This document shows positions 14,864 through 23,630 of a DNA stretch of 33,513 bases, one piece after another. The notes beneath the pieces are model-generated. The model saw nothing but the letters and a program-made list of their open reading frames with translations. It made no database searches and was not told the DNA's origin. Location: the NCBI GenBank assembly GCA_017456805.1, contig JAFTIQ010000042.1, positions 1 to 33,513 on the forward strand, in the 5' to 3' direction. The position numbers were made by a program, and so were the translations under genes. The DNA comes from Lentisphaeria bacterium. GTDB taxonomy: Bacteria > Verrucomicrobiota > Lentisphaeria > Victivallales > UBA1829. Position 1 is the stretch's first letter; each line of letters starts with the position of its first letter.

Positions 14864-15715
14864 TTATGACCGGTAATTTCCGGGAGTTGTGCCGTAATGC
14901 TGGCGGAACACTTTGATAAAATAACTGCTGTCTTTGAACCCGCAACGGTAGGCGATTTCAGCGATTTGGAGGGAGGTGTGATTCAGCAGGGAAAGAGCAT
15001 TTTCCAGCCGGAGAGAAGTCAGATAAGAAGAGAAACTGACACCGAATTCCCGTTGAAAAAGTCTGCTCAGATAGGATGGGCTGATCCCGAAATGCTGAGC
15101 TGTCTGTTCCAGAGAAATATCGGAAGCATAATTTTGCGACAGAAAAAATTTGGTTTGCTGAATCAGCTTCGGGTGGCCGAGTTTCTCCGCTTCCGGAATC
15201 TCTGTTTTATCCGAATGGATGACCGCGCAGTAGAAGAGCAGGAGCAGCGCATGAAGCTGCACGTTCAAATTTTCCATGCTGATTTGCTTTTTGCACCAGA
15301 GATCATACAGGAAATCCAGTCTGCGGCGGGCTTCGGAACGGGTCAGAAAATCAAGTCTGTGCAGTTCAACACTTGTCACTGTTGAAAAGTATTCCTGGGC
15401 ATTTGGCCAGTGGAACATGATCATCAGGATCCGCAATCCACGCAAAGGTTCAAAAACGTCTTTATGCATCACTCTTCTTGGGACAAGCAGGAAGTCGCCG
15501 GCCACAGCGGGAATATCGGTTCCGCGGCTGCGGTCAAATTCCAGTGTAAATTTTCCATCCAGAACGTACAGAAGTTCATTGCAGCTGGAAAGATGAGCTT
15601 CCTGCCGCCAGATATTTTCGTAATCGCGGACTGCAAAGGAGACGATTTTCGGGGGCGTTGTCCAAAAGCTTGATTCTGTTTTCTGTTCCACAGTTTTTTC
15701 CTTGAATAGCAGCAT
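14864..15715 (-). CDS. AraC-family transcriptional regulator
   Basis: The product has 283 residues from an ATG at 15715; a TTG at 15781 would add 22 residues but has no ribosome binding site. The N-terminal half is a cupin-like sensor (ELLYVLDGKFTLEF, then AGDFLLVPRRVMHKD), as in AraC/RhaR-type sugar regulators. The last 100 residues hold the two helix-turn-helix motifs, with ISLEQTAQHFGISPSYLSRL and the signature IAYRCGFKDSSYFIKVFRQHYGTTP. It is transcribed away from the aminotransferase/ceramidase-like/isomerase operon, so it probably controls that operon in response to a small, perhaps sugar-derived, ligand. A 24-bp dyad and a promoter lie in the shared intergenic region. Confidence 0.9.
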   Translation of the reverse strand: MLLFKEKTVEQKTESSFWTTPPKIVSFAVRDYENIWRQEAHLSSCNELLYVLDGKFTLEFDRSRGTDIPAVAGDFLLVPRRVMHKDVFEPLRGLRILMIMFHWPNAQEYFSTVTSVELHRLDFLTRSEARRRLDFLYDLWCKKQISMENLNVQLHALLLLFYCAVIHSDKTEIPEAEKLGHPKLIQQTKFFLSQNYASDISLEQTAQHFGISPSYLSRLFQREFGVSFSSYLTSLRLENALSLLNHTSLQIAEIAYRCGFKDSSYFIKVFRQHYGTTPGNYRS

Positions 15716-15796
15716 TTCTGATTCTTCATGGTAATGTAATGCTGATTTGAAGATTGTCAAATCTGTTTTCAAAAAAAACAACTTTTTGAATCAAGT

Positions 15797-15820
15797 TTAT
15801 AATATTGTGCAATATTATAA
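15797..15820 (-). promoter_or_regulatory. Perfect 24-bp dyad between araC-type gene and operon
   Basis: TTATAATATTG and CAATATTATAA are exact inverted copies separated by TG. The dyad sits 82 bases upstream of the regulator start and includes TATAAT-like sequence, so it may be an operator, a -10 region or both. AraC proteins usually bind direct repeats, so another factor is possible. Confidence 0.4.
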
Positions 15821-15939
15821 TTATCAATAAGTTATATTGATTTAACAAAAATCGTTTCTCTCATTCTGCGCAAAAAAAATAAAAAAACAAAACGTCATAA
15901 ATATTATATAATTGGCAAAATAATGCTATTGCAAAGAGA

Positions 15940-15967
15940 TTGATTTCTGAAAAATGCCCGATATATT
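15940..15967 (+). promoter_or_regulatory. Putative promoter of the aminotransferase/ceramidase-like operon
   Basis: TTGATT (15940-15945), a 16-base spacer and TATATT (15962-15967), about 75 bases before the first start codon. The -35 and -10 match those of the hydrolase promoter. The rest of 15782-16043 is AT-rich and holds no gene. Confidence 0.5.
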
Positions 15968-16043
15968 AAACACAAAGAGATCCCGGCAGCAGGCAAAAAA
16001 TGAAACCGAAAAGGTAATTTCAAAAAGGAAAGGATGAGAGATT

Positions 16044-17357
16044 ATGAGCGAAGAATTTGCAATTTACGGAGGGAAACCGGCGGTTGATGTGAGCAAAGTC
16101 GTCAGCTGGCCGCCTGTGGATAAGATCGATGAAGAATTGGTGCTGGATGCACTGTACAGCAAAGTCCAGTCACGGGGCAAGCATAATCTTGAGTTGGAAA
16201 AAGAGTTTTGTGAATGGAACGGAAACAAGCTTGCGCTTTTCACGAACTCCGGAACTGCGGCGCTCCACATGTGTCTTGTCGGATGCGGGATCGGAGCCGG
16301 AGATCATGTTCTTGTTACGGCATACAGCTGGAGTTCCAGCGCGACCTGTATTCTTCACCATGATGCCATTCCGATTTTCGTAGACATTGATCCGGAAACC
16401 TTCCTGATGGATCCGGATAAGATCGAAGCTGCGATCACGCCCCGGACGAAAGCGATCATCGTTGTCCAGCTCCATGGACTTTGCAACGATATGGACAAGA
16501 TCAATGCGATTGCAAAGAAGCATAATCTGAAGGTGATCGAAGATGCCTGTCAGGCACATGGAGCCATGTACAAGGGCAGAAAAGCCGGAACGCTCGGTGA
16601 CTGTGCGGCGTTCAGTTTCAATCAGAATAAATGCCTGAGCTGCGGTGAAGGCGGAATGTTTGTCACGGACAATCAGGAAATTTTTGATAATGCGGCAAAG
16701 CTCTGGAGTTTCGGGGAGACCTCCCGTCCGGAACAGAGCCGGGATTATCACGCCTATGCTCTCGGCTGGATGTACCGCAACAATGAATTGACAGCCGCCT
16801 ACGCCCGGGGCCAGCTTTCCAAGTACGAATTCTATTTCAAGACTCTTCGTGAGAATGGAGAGTATCTGCTGAAATCGCTGGCAGGCACACCGAACCTTCT
16901 TCTTCCTCTTGAACCGGAATGGGCAACCCACAACTGGTATAATTTCAATCTCCGGATCGATTTTGCGAAAATGGGGATCACCGATCCGGAACAGCAGGTC
17001 ATTTTCCGGGATGCTGTTGCGGCTGCGCTCCGTGATGAAGGGATCGTGGCAAGTGTCTGGCAGCGTTTCATTCTTCCTGAGATGACGGTTTTCCGCGCGA
17101 AGAATGCTTATGGTCTCGGTTATCCCTGGAGCATTCCGGGCGCTGACGAAGGGGTGGATTATTCTCTTGAGAAATATCCCAATGCATTGGAGTACAGCAG
17201 AAAGCATATTTCCATCGTGCAGAGTCTCCGTGCGCCCAACGGTTTGGATATTGCAGAACAGGTGCGCGCCGGAATCGACAAGATCTTTTCCAATATTGAT
17301 CAGATTGATCCGGAAAGAATCAATGCGATTTTGGAAGAACGGAGAAAGAACGCATGA
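16044..17357 (+). CDS. DegT/DnrJ/EryC1/StrS-family PLP aminotransferase
   Basis: The 437-residue protein is a fold-type I PLP enzyme of the sugar aminotransferase family. Visible are the phosphate-binding FTNSGTAALHM near residue 69, the aspartate that pairs with the PLP nitrogen in EDACQAHGA, and the Schiff-base lysine in FSFNQNKCLSCGEGG. Members transfer an amino group to keto-sugars or keto-cyclitols; the long C-terminal part recalls the AHBA synthase/scyllo-inosose aminotransferase branch, but the substrate cannot be read from sequence. It has a good ribosome binding site (AAAGGA region) and is first in an operon: its stop overlaps the next start by four bases (ATGA). With a TIM-barrel isomerase and AraC regulator nearby, a catabolic or salvage role for an amino or keto sugar is inferred. 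Confidence 0.88.
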   Translation: MSEEFAIYGGKPAVDVSKVVSWPPVDKIDEELVLDALYSKVQSRGKHNLELEKEFCEWNGNKLALFTNSGTAALHMCLVGCGIGAGDHVLVTAYSWSSSATCILHHDAIPIFVDIDPETFLMDPDKIEAAITPRTKAIIVVQLHGLCNDMDKINAIAKKHNLKVIEDACQAHGAMYKGRKAGTLGDCAAFSFNQNKCLSCGEGGMFVTDNQEIFDNAAKLWSFGETSRPEQSRDYHAYALGWMYRNNELTAAYARGQLSKYEFYFKTLRENGEYLLKSLAGTPNLLLPLEPEWATHNWYNFNLRIDFAKMGITDPEQQVIFRDAVAAALRDEGIVASVWQRFILPEMTVFRAKNAYGLGYPWSIPGADEGVDYSLEKYPNALEYSRKHISIVQSLRAPNGLDIAEQVRAGIDKIFSNIDQIDPERINAILEERRKNA

Positions 17358-19000
17358 AAAAGTTCATTGTTTGGATTTTTTCCCTTTCCGTTCTGGTGAT
17401 GTTTACAGCCTGCAGTTCGCTTGAACCCTGTAACGGGCAGCTTTCGGGCGAAACGCTTATGATCGGCTGGGGCGAACGTTCCATTGCAAAAGAGGGGCCG
17501 GTTCCTATTACAGGACAGTTTTTCCTGCGGATCTCTCAGGGACAATACTCTCCTGTGCTTGCCAGTGCTCTTGCCGTCAGTAAAGGAGAGGAGGCTGCAA
17601 TCTTTGTTTCTGTGGATATGGTATTGTTCCATCCCAAAGCATTGAAAAAAGTTTATGAGTTTCTGAACGCGGAACAGCCGGAGATCCCTGTGGAAAAAAT
17701 TATTCTGAATTCCACACATACCCATGCAGGACCTTCTGCCAATGATATAGCAGCAGATTATCCGCGCAGGGTTGAAGTGATCTCTTCTTCTGAAATGCAG
17801 ACGTGGATTGCAAGACAGGTTGCAGATGCAATCAAGGATGCCTGGGCAAAACGTGCCCCCGGTTCCATTGCTTACGGTTATGGATTCGCCACCACCGGAC
17901 ACAGCCGCAGAACCATCTATCTTGTGGATAAAGGAAAGACGGAATCCAATGCCGCCGGGACTGCTGTGAACGGTCATGGCAAAATGTACGGCAGAACCAA
18001 CGATCCGGATTTCGATTGCTATGAGGCCGGAACAGATGCATTTATCAATCTGATGTACACCTTTGACCGCAGAGGCAGATTGACCGGGGCAATCATCAAT
18101 GTTCCCTGTCCGGCACAAACAAATGAAACCGCATGGATGCTTTACGCGAGTTTCTGGCACAATGTCCGGGAAAAACTTGAGGCGAAATATGGGAAGATCG
18201 GGGTGATTTGTCAATCTGCTGCGGCCGGAGATCTATCTCCCCGTCAACTCCATTACAATGCTGCTGAACTGCGCCGTTACCGATTGAAATATAAAGAAAA
18301 GATGGCGGCATACATGCGGAATCCGATGAGAAATCCAAGCAACTGGAGCGCAGAAGCGTTCCGTCGTCAGCATGAATATGATGCACTGGAACTGATGCGA
18401 GCTGAGGATATCGCAAACCGGATCGCGGCAGCCTTTGACGAAGTGCTGTCGTGGGCAAGTCAGGATAAACGGAGTCAGCCGGTTTTCAAACATGAAGTCA
18501 GAACAGTGAAACTTTCAAGACGTCTCTTCCCGAAAGTACTGATAGATCAGGAAAAGAAAAACCATGCAGAAGTCATGAAACTGAAGTTCAAAACCGGAGG
18601 CGATCCCTGGGATCAGCTGATTTTCAACAGCACGCTGAAAACCCGTCAGAACAGAATTGCAAGTCTTCTTGCCCGGTATGAAATCCAGGAGAAAGAACCC
18701 GGGATCACCACGGACATTCATGTGGTCCGGATCGGGGACATGGCATTTGCTACCAACCGCTTTGAGCTGTTTCTGGATTATCAGCACCGAATTCAGGCGC
18801 GGAGTCCTTTTGAACAGACATTCATTGTTCAGCTTGTGACGGATCCCTATGGTGTCGGAAGTTATCTGGCAACGGAAAAGGGCGTTCGCAACAAGGGATA
18901 CAGCGCAACGCCTTATTGCAACCAGGTTTCTCCGAAAGGCGGACAGGAACTTGTGGAAGAAACCTTAAAGATGCTGCTTGGTTTGAACTCTGAAAAATAA
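17354..19000 (+). CDS. Neutral/alkaline ceramidase-like hydrolase, lipoprotein form
   Basis: The 548-residue protein begins with a lipoprotein signal (MKKFIVWIFSLSVLVMF) and lipobox FTAC, so it is probably anchored in the periplasm or outer membrane. The mature part matches the N-terminal amidase domain of neutral ceramidases: the zinc-site motif STHTHAGP (His122, His124) and GDLSP (Ser295), equivalent to the GDVSPN nucleophile motif of ceramidase. It is shorter than full ceramidases (about 640-780 residues) and seems to lack the C-terminal Ig-like domain. A ceramide substrate is doubtful; another amide, for example of an N-acyl sugar, fits the operon better. It overlaps the aminotransferase gene by four bases and is followed after 10 bases by a paralogue. 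Confidence 0.82.
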   Translation: MKKFIVWIFSLSVLVMFTACSSLEPCNGQLSGETLMIGWGERSIAKEGPVPITGQFFLRISQGQYSPVLASALAVSKGEEAAIFVSVDMVLFHPKALKKVYEFLNAEQPEIPVEKIILNSTHTHAGPSANDIAADYPRRVEVISSSEMQTWIARQVADAIKDAWAKRAPGSIAYGYGFATTGHSRRTIYLVDKGKTESNAAGTAVNGHGKMYGRTNDPDFDCYEAGTDAFINLMYTFDRRGRLTGAIINVPCPAQTNETAWMLYASFWHNVREKLEAKYGKIGVICQSAAAGDLSPRQLHYNAAELRRYRLKYKEKMAAYMRNPMRNPSNWSAEAFRRQHEYDALELMRAEDIANRIAAAFDEVLSWASQDKRSQPVFKHEVRTVKLSRRLFPKVLIDQEKKNHAEVMKLKFKTGGDPWDQLIFNSTLKTRQNRIASLLARYEIQEKEPGITTDIHVVRIGDMAFATNRFELFLDYQHRIQARSPFEQTFIVQLVTDPYGVGSYLATEKGVRNKGYSATPYCNQVSPKGGQELVEETLKMLLGLNSEK

Positions 19001-19010
19001 AGGAGGCTTT

Positions 19011-20555
19011 ATGAAGAATCAACTGAAAATCGGCTGGGGGAAACGTTCCATTGCACCGGATGCACCAACACCCATTCCCGGGCAATTCAATATGCGGGTA
19101 TCAATGGGATGTTATAACCCGGTTCTGGCAAATGCGCTGGTTCTGGAAAAAGATGGGGAATCTGTGATTTTTGTTTCCTGCGATGCAGTCAGTATCTCAC
19201 CTGAGATCCTGAAAAAAGCACAACATATTCTTGCGGAAGAAATCCCGGGATTTCCTGCGGAAAAGATCATTCTGAATTCCACGCATACCCATGCCGGACC
19301 CGGAGACAGGGATATGTCCGAATATCCCCACAGTATTGACGTTCTGTCCACGGAAAAAGTTCGGGCTTTTCTCAGCCGTCAGATTGCGGATGCTGTGAAA
19401 GATGCCTGGGAAAACCGGGCACCGGGAGCAATTTCTTACGGCTACGGTTATGCAGTCACCGGGCACAGCCGCCGGGTGATTTACAAGGATGATTTCGGTT
19501 TGAGGGGGAATGCGACTCCGGGGCTTGCAATCAACGGACACGGGGTCATGTATGGAAATACGAACGATCCCATGTTTGAAAGTTACGAAGCCGGAACCGA
19601 TGTGTTCATCAATCTCCTTTACACCTTTGATTCCAGCGGAACTCTTTCCGGAGCGGTGATCAACGTCCCATGCCCTTCCCAGACAAATGAACATGCCTGG
19701 GAATTTCACGCCAGTTTCTGGCATAACGTCCGGGAAAAACTGACGGAAAAATACGGTGCGATCGGCATTGTCAGTCAGGCCGCTGCTGCCGGTGATCTTT
19801 CTCCGCGCCAGCTCCATTACCGTGATGCTGAACTGCGCCGTTATAAGCTCAAATATAAAGATAAATTTGAACATTACATGAAACATCCTTTGAAACATCC
19901 GGAAAAATGGACGGAAGAAGCCGAACAGCGGCAGCGGGAATATGATGCCCTTGAAATGATGCGGGCAGAGGACATTGCGAACCGGATCACAGAGGCTTTT
20001 GATGAAGTTCTCAGTTGGGCAGGACAGGAAAAATTCACGGATCCGGTTTTGAAACATGAGGTGCGTACAGCGGAACTGCCGCGACGGATGTTCCCGGAAG
20101 AAATGGCGGAAGCAGAACGGAAAAATTATGAAACATTCATGAAAGAAGAATATCTCACCGCGGGCAGCCCGTGGGAAGTCCTTTACAAAAATTCCATTCT
20201 CAACAGAAAACGGAACCGGTGCCACAGTGTCATCGAGCGATATCAGATTCAGGATTCCAAGCCGACAATCACCTCCGATATTCATGTTGTCCGGATCGGA
20301 AACATTGCATTCGCAACCAACCGGTTTGAGCTTTACATGGATTATCAGCACCGGATTCAGGCGCGAAGTCCTTTTGAACAGACCTTTATTGTTCAGCTTG
20401 TGACCGGCCCCAACGGATGCGGAAGTTATCTGGCAACAGAACGGGGTGAGAAAAACAAAGGGTACAGTGCCTCGCCTTACTGCAATCAGGTTTCGCCGGA
20501 AGGCGGACAGGTGCTCGTAGAAGAAACTCTGAACATTCTCAACGAGGTGAAATAA
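19011..20555 (+). CDS. Neutral/alkaline ceramidase-like hydrolase, cytoplasmic form
   Basis: The 514-residue protein is a close paralogue of the preceding one but starts directly with MKNQLKIGWGKRSIAP and has no signal peptide or lipobox, so it should stay in the cytoplasm. It retains STHTHAGP (His92, His94), TGHSRRVIY and GDLSP (Ser264), and its C-terminal third (DYQHRIQARSPFEQTFIVQ) is nearly identical to its neighbour's. AAAGGAGG precedes the ATG. The pair, one exported and one not, suggests two steps on related substrates on either side of the inner membrane. The stop is one base from the next start. Family membership is well supported; the substrate is unknown. Confidence 0.82.
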   Translation: MKNQLKIGWGKRSIAPDAPTPIPGQFNMRVSMGCYNPVLANALVLEKDGESVIFVSCDAVSISPEILKKAQHILAEEIPGFPAEKIILNSTHTHAGPGDRDMSEYPHSIDVLSTEKVRAFLSRQIADAVKDAWENRAPGAISYGYGYAVTGHSRRVIYKDDFGLRGNATPGLAINGHGVMYGNTNDPMFESYEAGTDVFINLLYTFDSSGTLSGAVINVPCPSQTNEHAWEFHASFWHNVREKLTEKYGAIGIVSQAAAAGDLSPRQLHYRDAELRRYKLKYKDKFEHYMKHPLKHPEKWTEEAEQRQREYDALEMMRAEDIANRITEAFDEVLSWAGQEKFTDPVLKHEVRTAELPRRMFPEEMAEAERKNYETFMKEEYLTAGSPWEVLYKNSILNRKRNRCHSVIERYQIQDSKPTITSDIHVVRIGNIAFATNRFELYMDYQHRIQARSPFEQTFIVQLVTGPNGCGSYLATERGEKNKGYSASPYCNQVSPEGGQVLVEETLNILNEVK

Positions 20556-20556
20556 C

Positions 20557-21345
20557 ATGAAATATTCAATGATGACCTACACGATGATGCGGCAGAAAGG
20601 CTTCACCCCGGCAGATTGTGTCCGGGTCGCCGCAGAATTGAAAATGGAAGGGATCGATTGGGTGACAACCTATGGCGAAGATCCGGCTCTTCTGAAAAAA
20701 ATGAGCGAAGATGCCGGATTGACCGTTGCCGCCCATACATTTTTTGTTCCGGGCAATACCCTTGCGGAAAAGATCAGCAATGCAGAACGTTCTCTGGATG
20801 ATGCCTGTATTCTGGGCGCGCCCCTTGTCATGATCCCGCCGGCTCCGTTTGCAGAGGTGACAGATCCTTCCGAAAACCGGAAACGCTGGATCGGGATCCT
20901 TGCAGAGATCGCCCCGCTTGCCGAACAGCGGAAGCTGATCCTCACCGTGGAAAACTTCCCCGGCTCAGCCAGCGGTTTTGTCACAGCAGATGATTTCTAT
21001 GAAGCTCAAAAAGTCATCCCCTCCCTGAAACTTACCTTTGACAACGGAAATGCTGCCACCGGGGAAGATCAGATCGAAAGTCTGAAACGCTGCTTCAAAG
21101 ATGTGGTTCATGTACATTTCAAGGATTGGGATATTTTGACGGAATCAGATATTGAATGGCGGAAAATGCGCGATGGCAGATATTATATCCCTGCGTTGAT
21201 CGGTGAAGGTGATATCGACAGTAAAGCCACGCTCCGGGCATTGGAGGATCTGGGATATGAAGGGTTCATCAATATTGAGTATGAAAACGACAAATATCCC
21301 GCAGATGAAGGGATCCGGAGAGTTTTGGAACATTTGAGACATTAA
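20557..21345 (+). CDS. Sugar phosphate isomerase/epimerase (xylose-isomerase-like TIM barrel)
   Basis: The 262-residue protein has the AP-endonuclease-2/xylose-isomerase-like TIM barrel pattern, with likely metal ligands Glu in TVENFPG, Asp in TFDNGNA, His in VHVHFKDWD and Glu in INIEYEND. Such enzymes isomerise or epimerise keto-sugars and inositols, and some act as dehydratases. It is last in the operon and begins one base after the preceding stop, so translation is coupled. Together with the aminotransferase and the two amidase-like hydrolases it suggests processing of an N-acylated amino sugar or cyclitol. A strong terminator follows. Confidence 0.85.
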   Translation: MKYSMMTYTMMRQKGFTPADCVRVAAELKMEGIDWVTTYGEDPALLKKMSEDAGLTVAAHTFFVPGNTLAEKISNAERSLDDACILGAPLVMIPPAPFAEVTDPSENRKRWIGILAEIAPLAEQRKLILTVENFPGSASGFVTADDFYEAQKVIPSLKLTFDNGNAATGEDQIESLKRCFKDVVHVHFKDWDILTESDIEWRKMRDGRYYIPALIGEGDIDSKATLRALEDLGYEGFINIEYENDKYPADEGIRRVLEHLRH

Positions 21346-21364
21346 AAAAATCCCGTTATTTTTG

Positions 21365-21398
21365 AAGACCGCCGAAGTTTTTCAGCGGTCTTTTTTTT
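21365..21398 (+). terminator. Rho-independent terminator of the sugar/ceramidase-like operon
   Basis: AAGACCGC (21365-21372) pairs with GCGGTCTT (21385-21392) and is followed by T to 21398. Confidence 0.88.
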
Positions 21399-21480
21399 CT
21401 CTGAAAATGGAAAAGGAGCGGAAACGTTCCGGAAAATGATATTTTTTCGTCGGAATTCCGGACTGAGAAAATAAACAGAC

Positions 21481-21508
21481 TTGTTATTTTTTAAACCTGT
21501 GCTATATT
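21481..21508 (+). promoter_or_regulatory. Putative promoter of the proC-lol operon
   Basis: TTGTTA (21481-21486), a 16-base spacer and TATATT (21503-21508), about 60 bases before the proC start. A GGGAGAG element precedes the ATG at 21569. Confidence 0.45.
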
Positions 21509-21568
21509 GTCAATCTGAAATAATGATTATCGGTTTTATACCGGAAAAGTAAATGTCGGGAGAGAGAA

Positions 21569-22360
21569 ATGAAATCCATCTGTTTTATTGGTGCAGGGAA
21601 AATGGCAACAGCCATTGCTGCCGGTCTTGTCAAACGGAATTCAGGATTCAAATTGAAGGCTTACGATCCATCCTCTTCTGCTGCGGCACATTTCAAGGAA
21701 GTTTGCGGCGGAGAAATCTGTGATACTCTGGAACAGGCTCTTGATGCGGAAATCGTTCTGCTTGCTGTAAAACCGCAGCATTTGTCCGAAGCAGCGGCAA
21801 AACTGCCTGATCTGATCGGAGAAAAACTGCTGCTTTCCATCGTGGCGGGTGTTCCCATTGAGACGCTTTCCAAATTGACGGGTACCAGGCGGATCGTCCG
21901 GATCATGCCGAACACGCCGGCATTGGTGGGCGAAGGAATGAGCTGTCTTGCTCCCGCAGCCGGATTGTCTCAGGAAGATATCGAAACTGCCGCCGGGATT
22001 TTCCGGGCTGTTGGAAAAGTGCAGATCCTCAATGAATCTCTTCTGGATGCAGTGACCGGGCTCAGCGGAAGCGGTCCGGCGTTTGTACTGGAATTCATTA
22101 TGGCTCTGGCGGATGGCGGTGTCTATGCCGGTCTTCCCCGGGCTGCCGCTGTGGAACTTGCTGCGCAAACCGTCTATGGAGCCGCCAAACTTGCAATGGA
22201 AAGCGATCGTCCCATCGGAGCTCTCCGCGATGATGTTATTTCTCCCGGAGGAACCACCTCCCGGGGATGTATGGCTCTGGCTGAAAACGGGTTTGCCGCA
22301 GGGGTTGCAAAGGCTGTCATCAAAGCAGCGGAACGTTCTGCAGAACTTGGGAAACATTGA
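21569..22360 (+). CDS. proC: Pyrroline-5-carboxylate reductase
   Basis: The 263-residue protein catalyses the last step of proline synthesis, NAD(P)H-dependent reduction of pyrroline-5-carboxylate. It shows the N-terminal Rossmann motif FIGAGKMATAIAAGL, the conserved VKPQ and RIMPNTPALVGEG segments, and the C-terminal dimerisation signature with TGLSGSGPAFV and DVISPGGTTSRG. Length is typical (about 260-280). It is the first gene of an operon with lipoprotein-export genes; its stop lies two bases before the next ATG. The functional link to the Lol genes is not evident and is probably only co-transcription. Confidence 0.95.
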   Translation: MKSICFIGAGKMATAIAAGLVKRNSGFKLKAYDPSSSAAAHFKEVCGGEICDTLEQALDAEIVLLAVKPQHLSEAAAKLPDLIGEKLLLSIVAGVPIETLSKLTGTRRIVRIMPNTPALVGEGMSCLAPAAGLSQEDIETAAGIFRAVGKVQILNESLLDAVTGLSGSGPAFVLEFIMALADGGVYAGLPRAAAVELAAQTVYGAAKLAMESDRPIGALRDDVISPGGTTSRGCMALAENGFAAGVAKAVIKAAERSAELGKH

Positions 22361-22362
22361 TC

Positions 22363-23622
22363 ATGCGTGCAGATTTTTTTCTGGCTTGGAAGTACTTCAA
22401 ACCGAAACGGAATGCTGTTTCCGTCATTACCCTGATTTCTATCGTCGGAGTCGCCCTTGGCGTAGCTGTTCTGATGGTCGTTCTGGCTGTCATGACCGGA
22501 TTTTCCGATAAGATGAAAGAAAAATTGATCGATACGACTTCCCATGCGCAGGCCGCAAACGCTTACGGAAGATATATTCCGAATCCGAAACCCGGCATTG
22601 AAGCAGTGGAAAAACTGGGCGGGCAGGCTTTGCCGGTCATTATTTCACCGATCCTTCTTCAGCGCGGAAACAATTTTATCCCGAAGCAGATGATCGCGTT
22701 GGATCCTGCTGCGAAAGAAGTGAAAAACTTTGATATCGAAAATGCCATTCAGTATGGAAGCTACTCTCTGGAATCAGGGGAAATGATTATCAGTTACCTG
22801 ATGGCAAGAGAGATGCATGTCACGGTCGGAGACACCATTCTTGTTCACTCACCGGTCAAACTTGCGGGGCTCATCAAGAAGGATGCTTCCGGAAAATTTG
22901 GAGCCGTTCAAGGGGCGTATCTCCCCAGAGAATTCCGGATTTCAGGGATCTATTCTTTTGATAAGTACGATTTTGATAAAAATATCCTTTTTATGAATTG
23001 CGATGACGCCGCAGAACTTTATGAAATGAACTACGGTGCCGCAACCAATCTTCTGATCTGGACCGAAGATCCTTACAACATGACACCTTTTGTGACGGAG
23101 CTCCGCAAAAAGCTCCCGACCTATAATGTGGCATCCTGGCAGGAGATGAATGCCCGCTTGCTGGGGGTGCTCGCAGTGGAAAAAAATATGCAGCTGTTCC
23201 TGCTGGTGTTCATCGTCCTCGTCGCAGCATTCAGTATTACAAACACTCTGATTACAACGGTGATTCAGAAAACCCGTGAAATCGGTTTGCTGAAAGCGAT
23301 CGGCGCAACTTCCGGAACGATTTTGAGAATTTTCCTGCTGCAAGGCTTTTTTGTGGGATCGATTGGCACATTTTTCGGTTTGATCCTGGGATATCTTTTC
23401 ATTCATTTCCGGATGAGTATTCTGGAAGTTCTGCGGGTGGTTACCGGACAGGAAATTTTCCCGAGAGAGTTTTATGTTTTCAGTGAATTGCCCGCTCACA
23501 TTGTCCCGATGGATCTGGTAACAATTGCATTGATTTCTATTGTTCTTTGTACATTGGGCGGTTTAATTCCCGCGCTCAGGGCTGCCCGGCTTGATCCCGC
23601 AGGCGCACTCAGAAGCGAATGA
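22363..23622 (+). CDS. lolC: Lipoprotein-releasing ABC transporter permease LolC/E
   Basis: The 419-residue protein has the MacB/LolCE topology: a cytoplasmic start with FFLAWKYFKPKRNAVSVITL, one N-terminal helix (about residues 22-48), a large periplasmic domain of about 220 residues, then three C-terminal helices (about 270-300, 318-348, 380-405). It also has the family signature KTREIGLLKAIGATSGTI. It releases lipoproteins from the inner membrane to LolA with the LolD ATPase encoded next. Only one permease gene is present, so it may work as a homodimer (LolF-like) or pair with a permease elsewhere. The ATG at 22363 is preferred over the TTG at 22357 that overlaps the proC stop. Confidence 0.9.
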   Translation: MRADFFLAWKYFKPKRNAVSVITLISIVGVALGVAVLMVVLAVMTGFSDKMKEKLIDTTSHAQAANAYGRYIPNPKPGIEAVEKLGGQALPVIISPILLQRGNNFIPKQMIALDPAAKEVKNFDIENAIQYGSYSLESGEMIISYLMAREMHVTVGDTILVHSPVKLAGLIKKDASGKFGAVQGAYLPREFRISGIYSFDKYDFDKNILFMNCDDAAELYEMNYGAATNLLIWTEDPYNMTPFVTELRKKLPTYNVASWQEMNARLLGVLAVEKNMQLFLLVFIVLVAAFSITNTLITTVIQKTREIGLLKAIGATSGTILRIFLLQGFFVGSIGTFFGLILGYLFIHFRMSILEVLRVVTGQEIFPREFYVFSELPAHIVPMDLVTIALISIVLCTLGGLIPALRAARLDPAGALRSE

Positions 23623-23630
23623 GGTTGATG

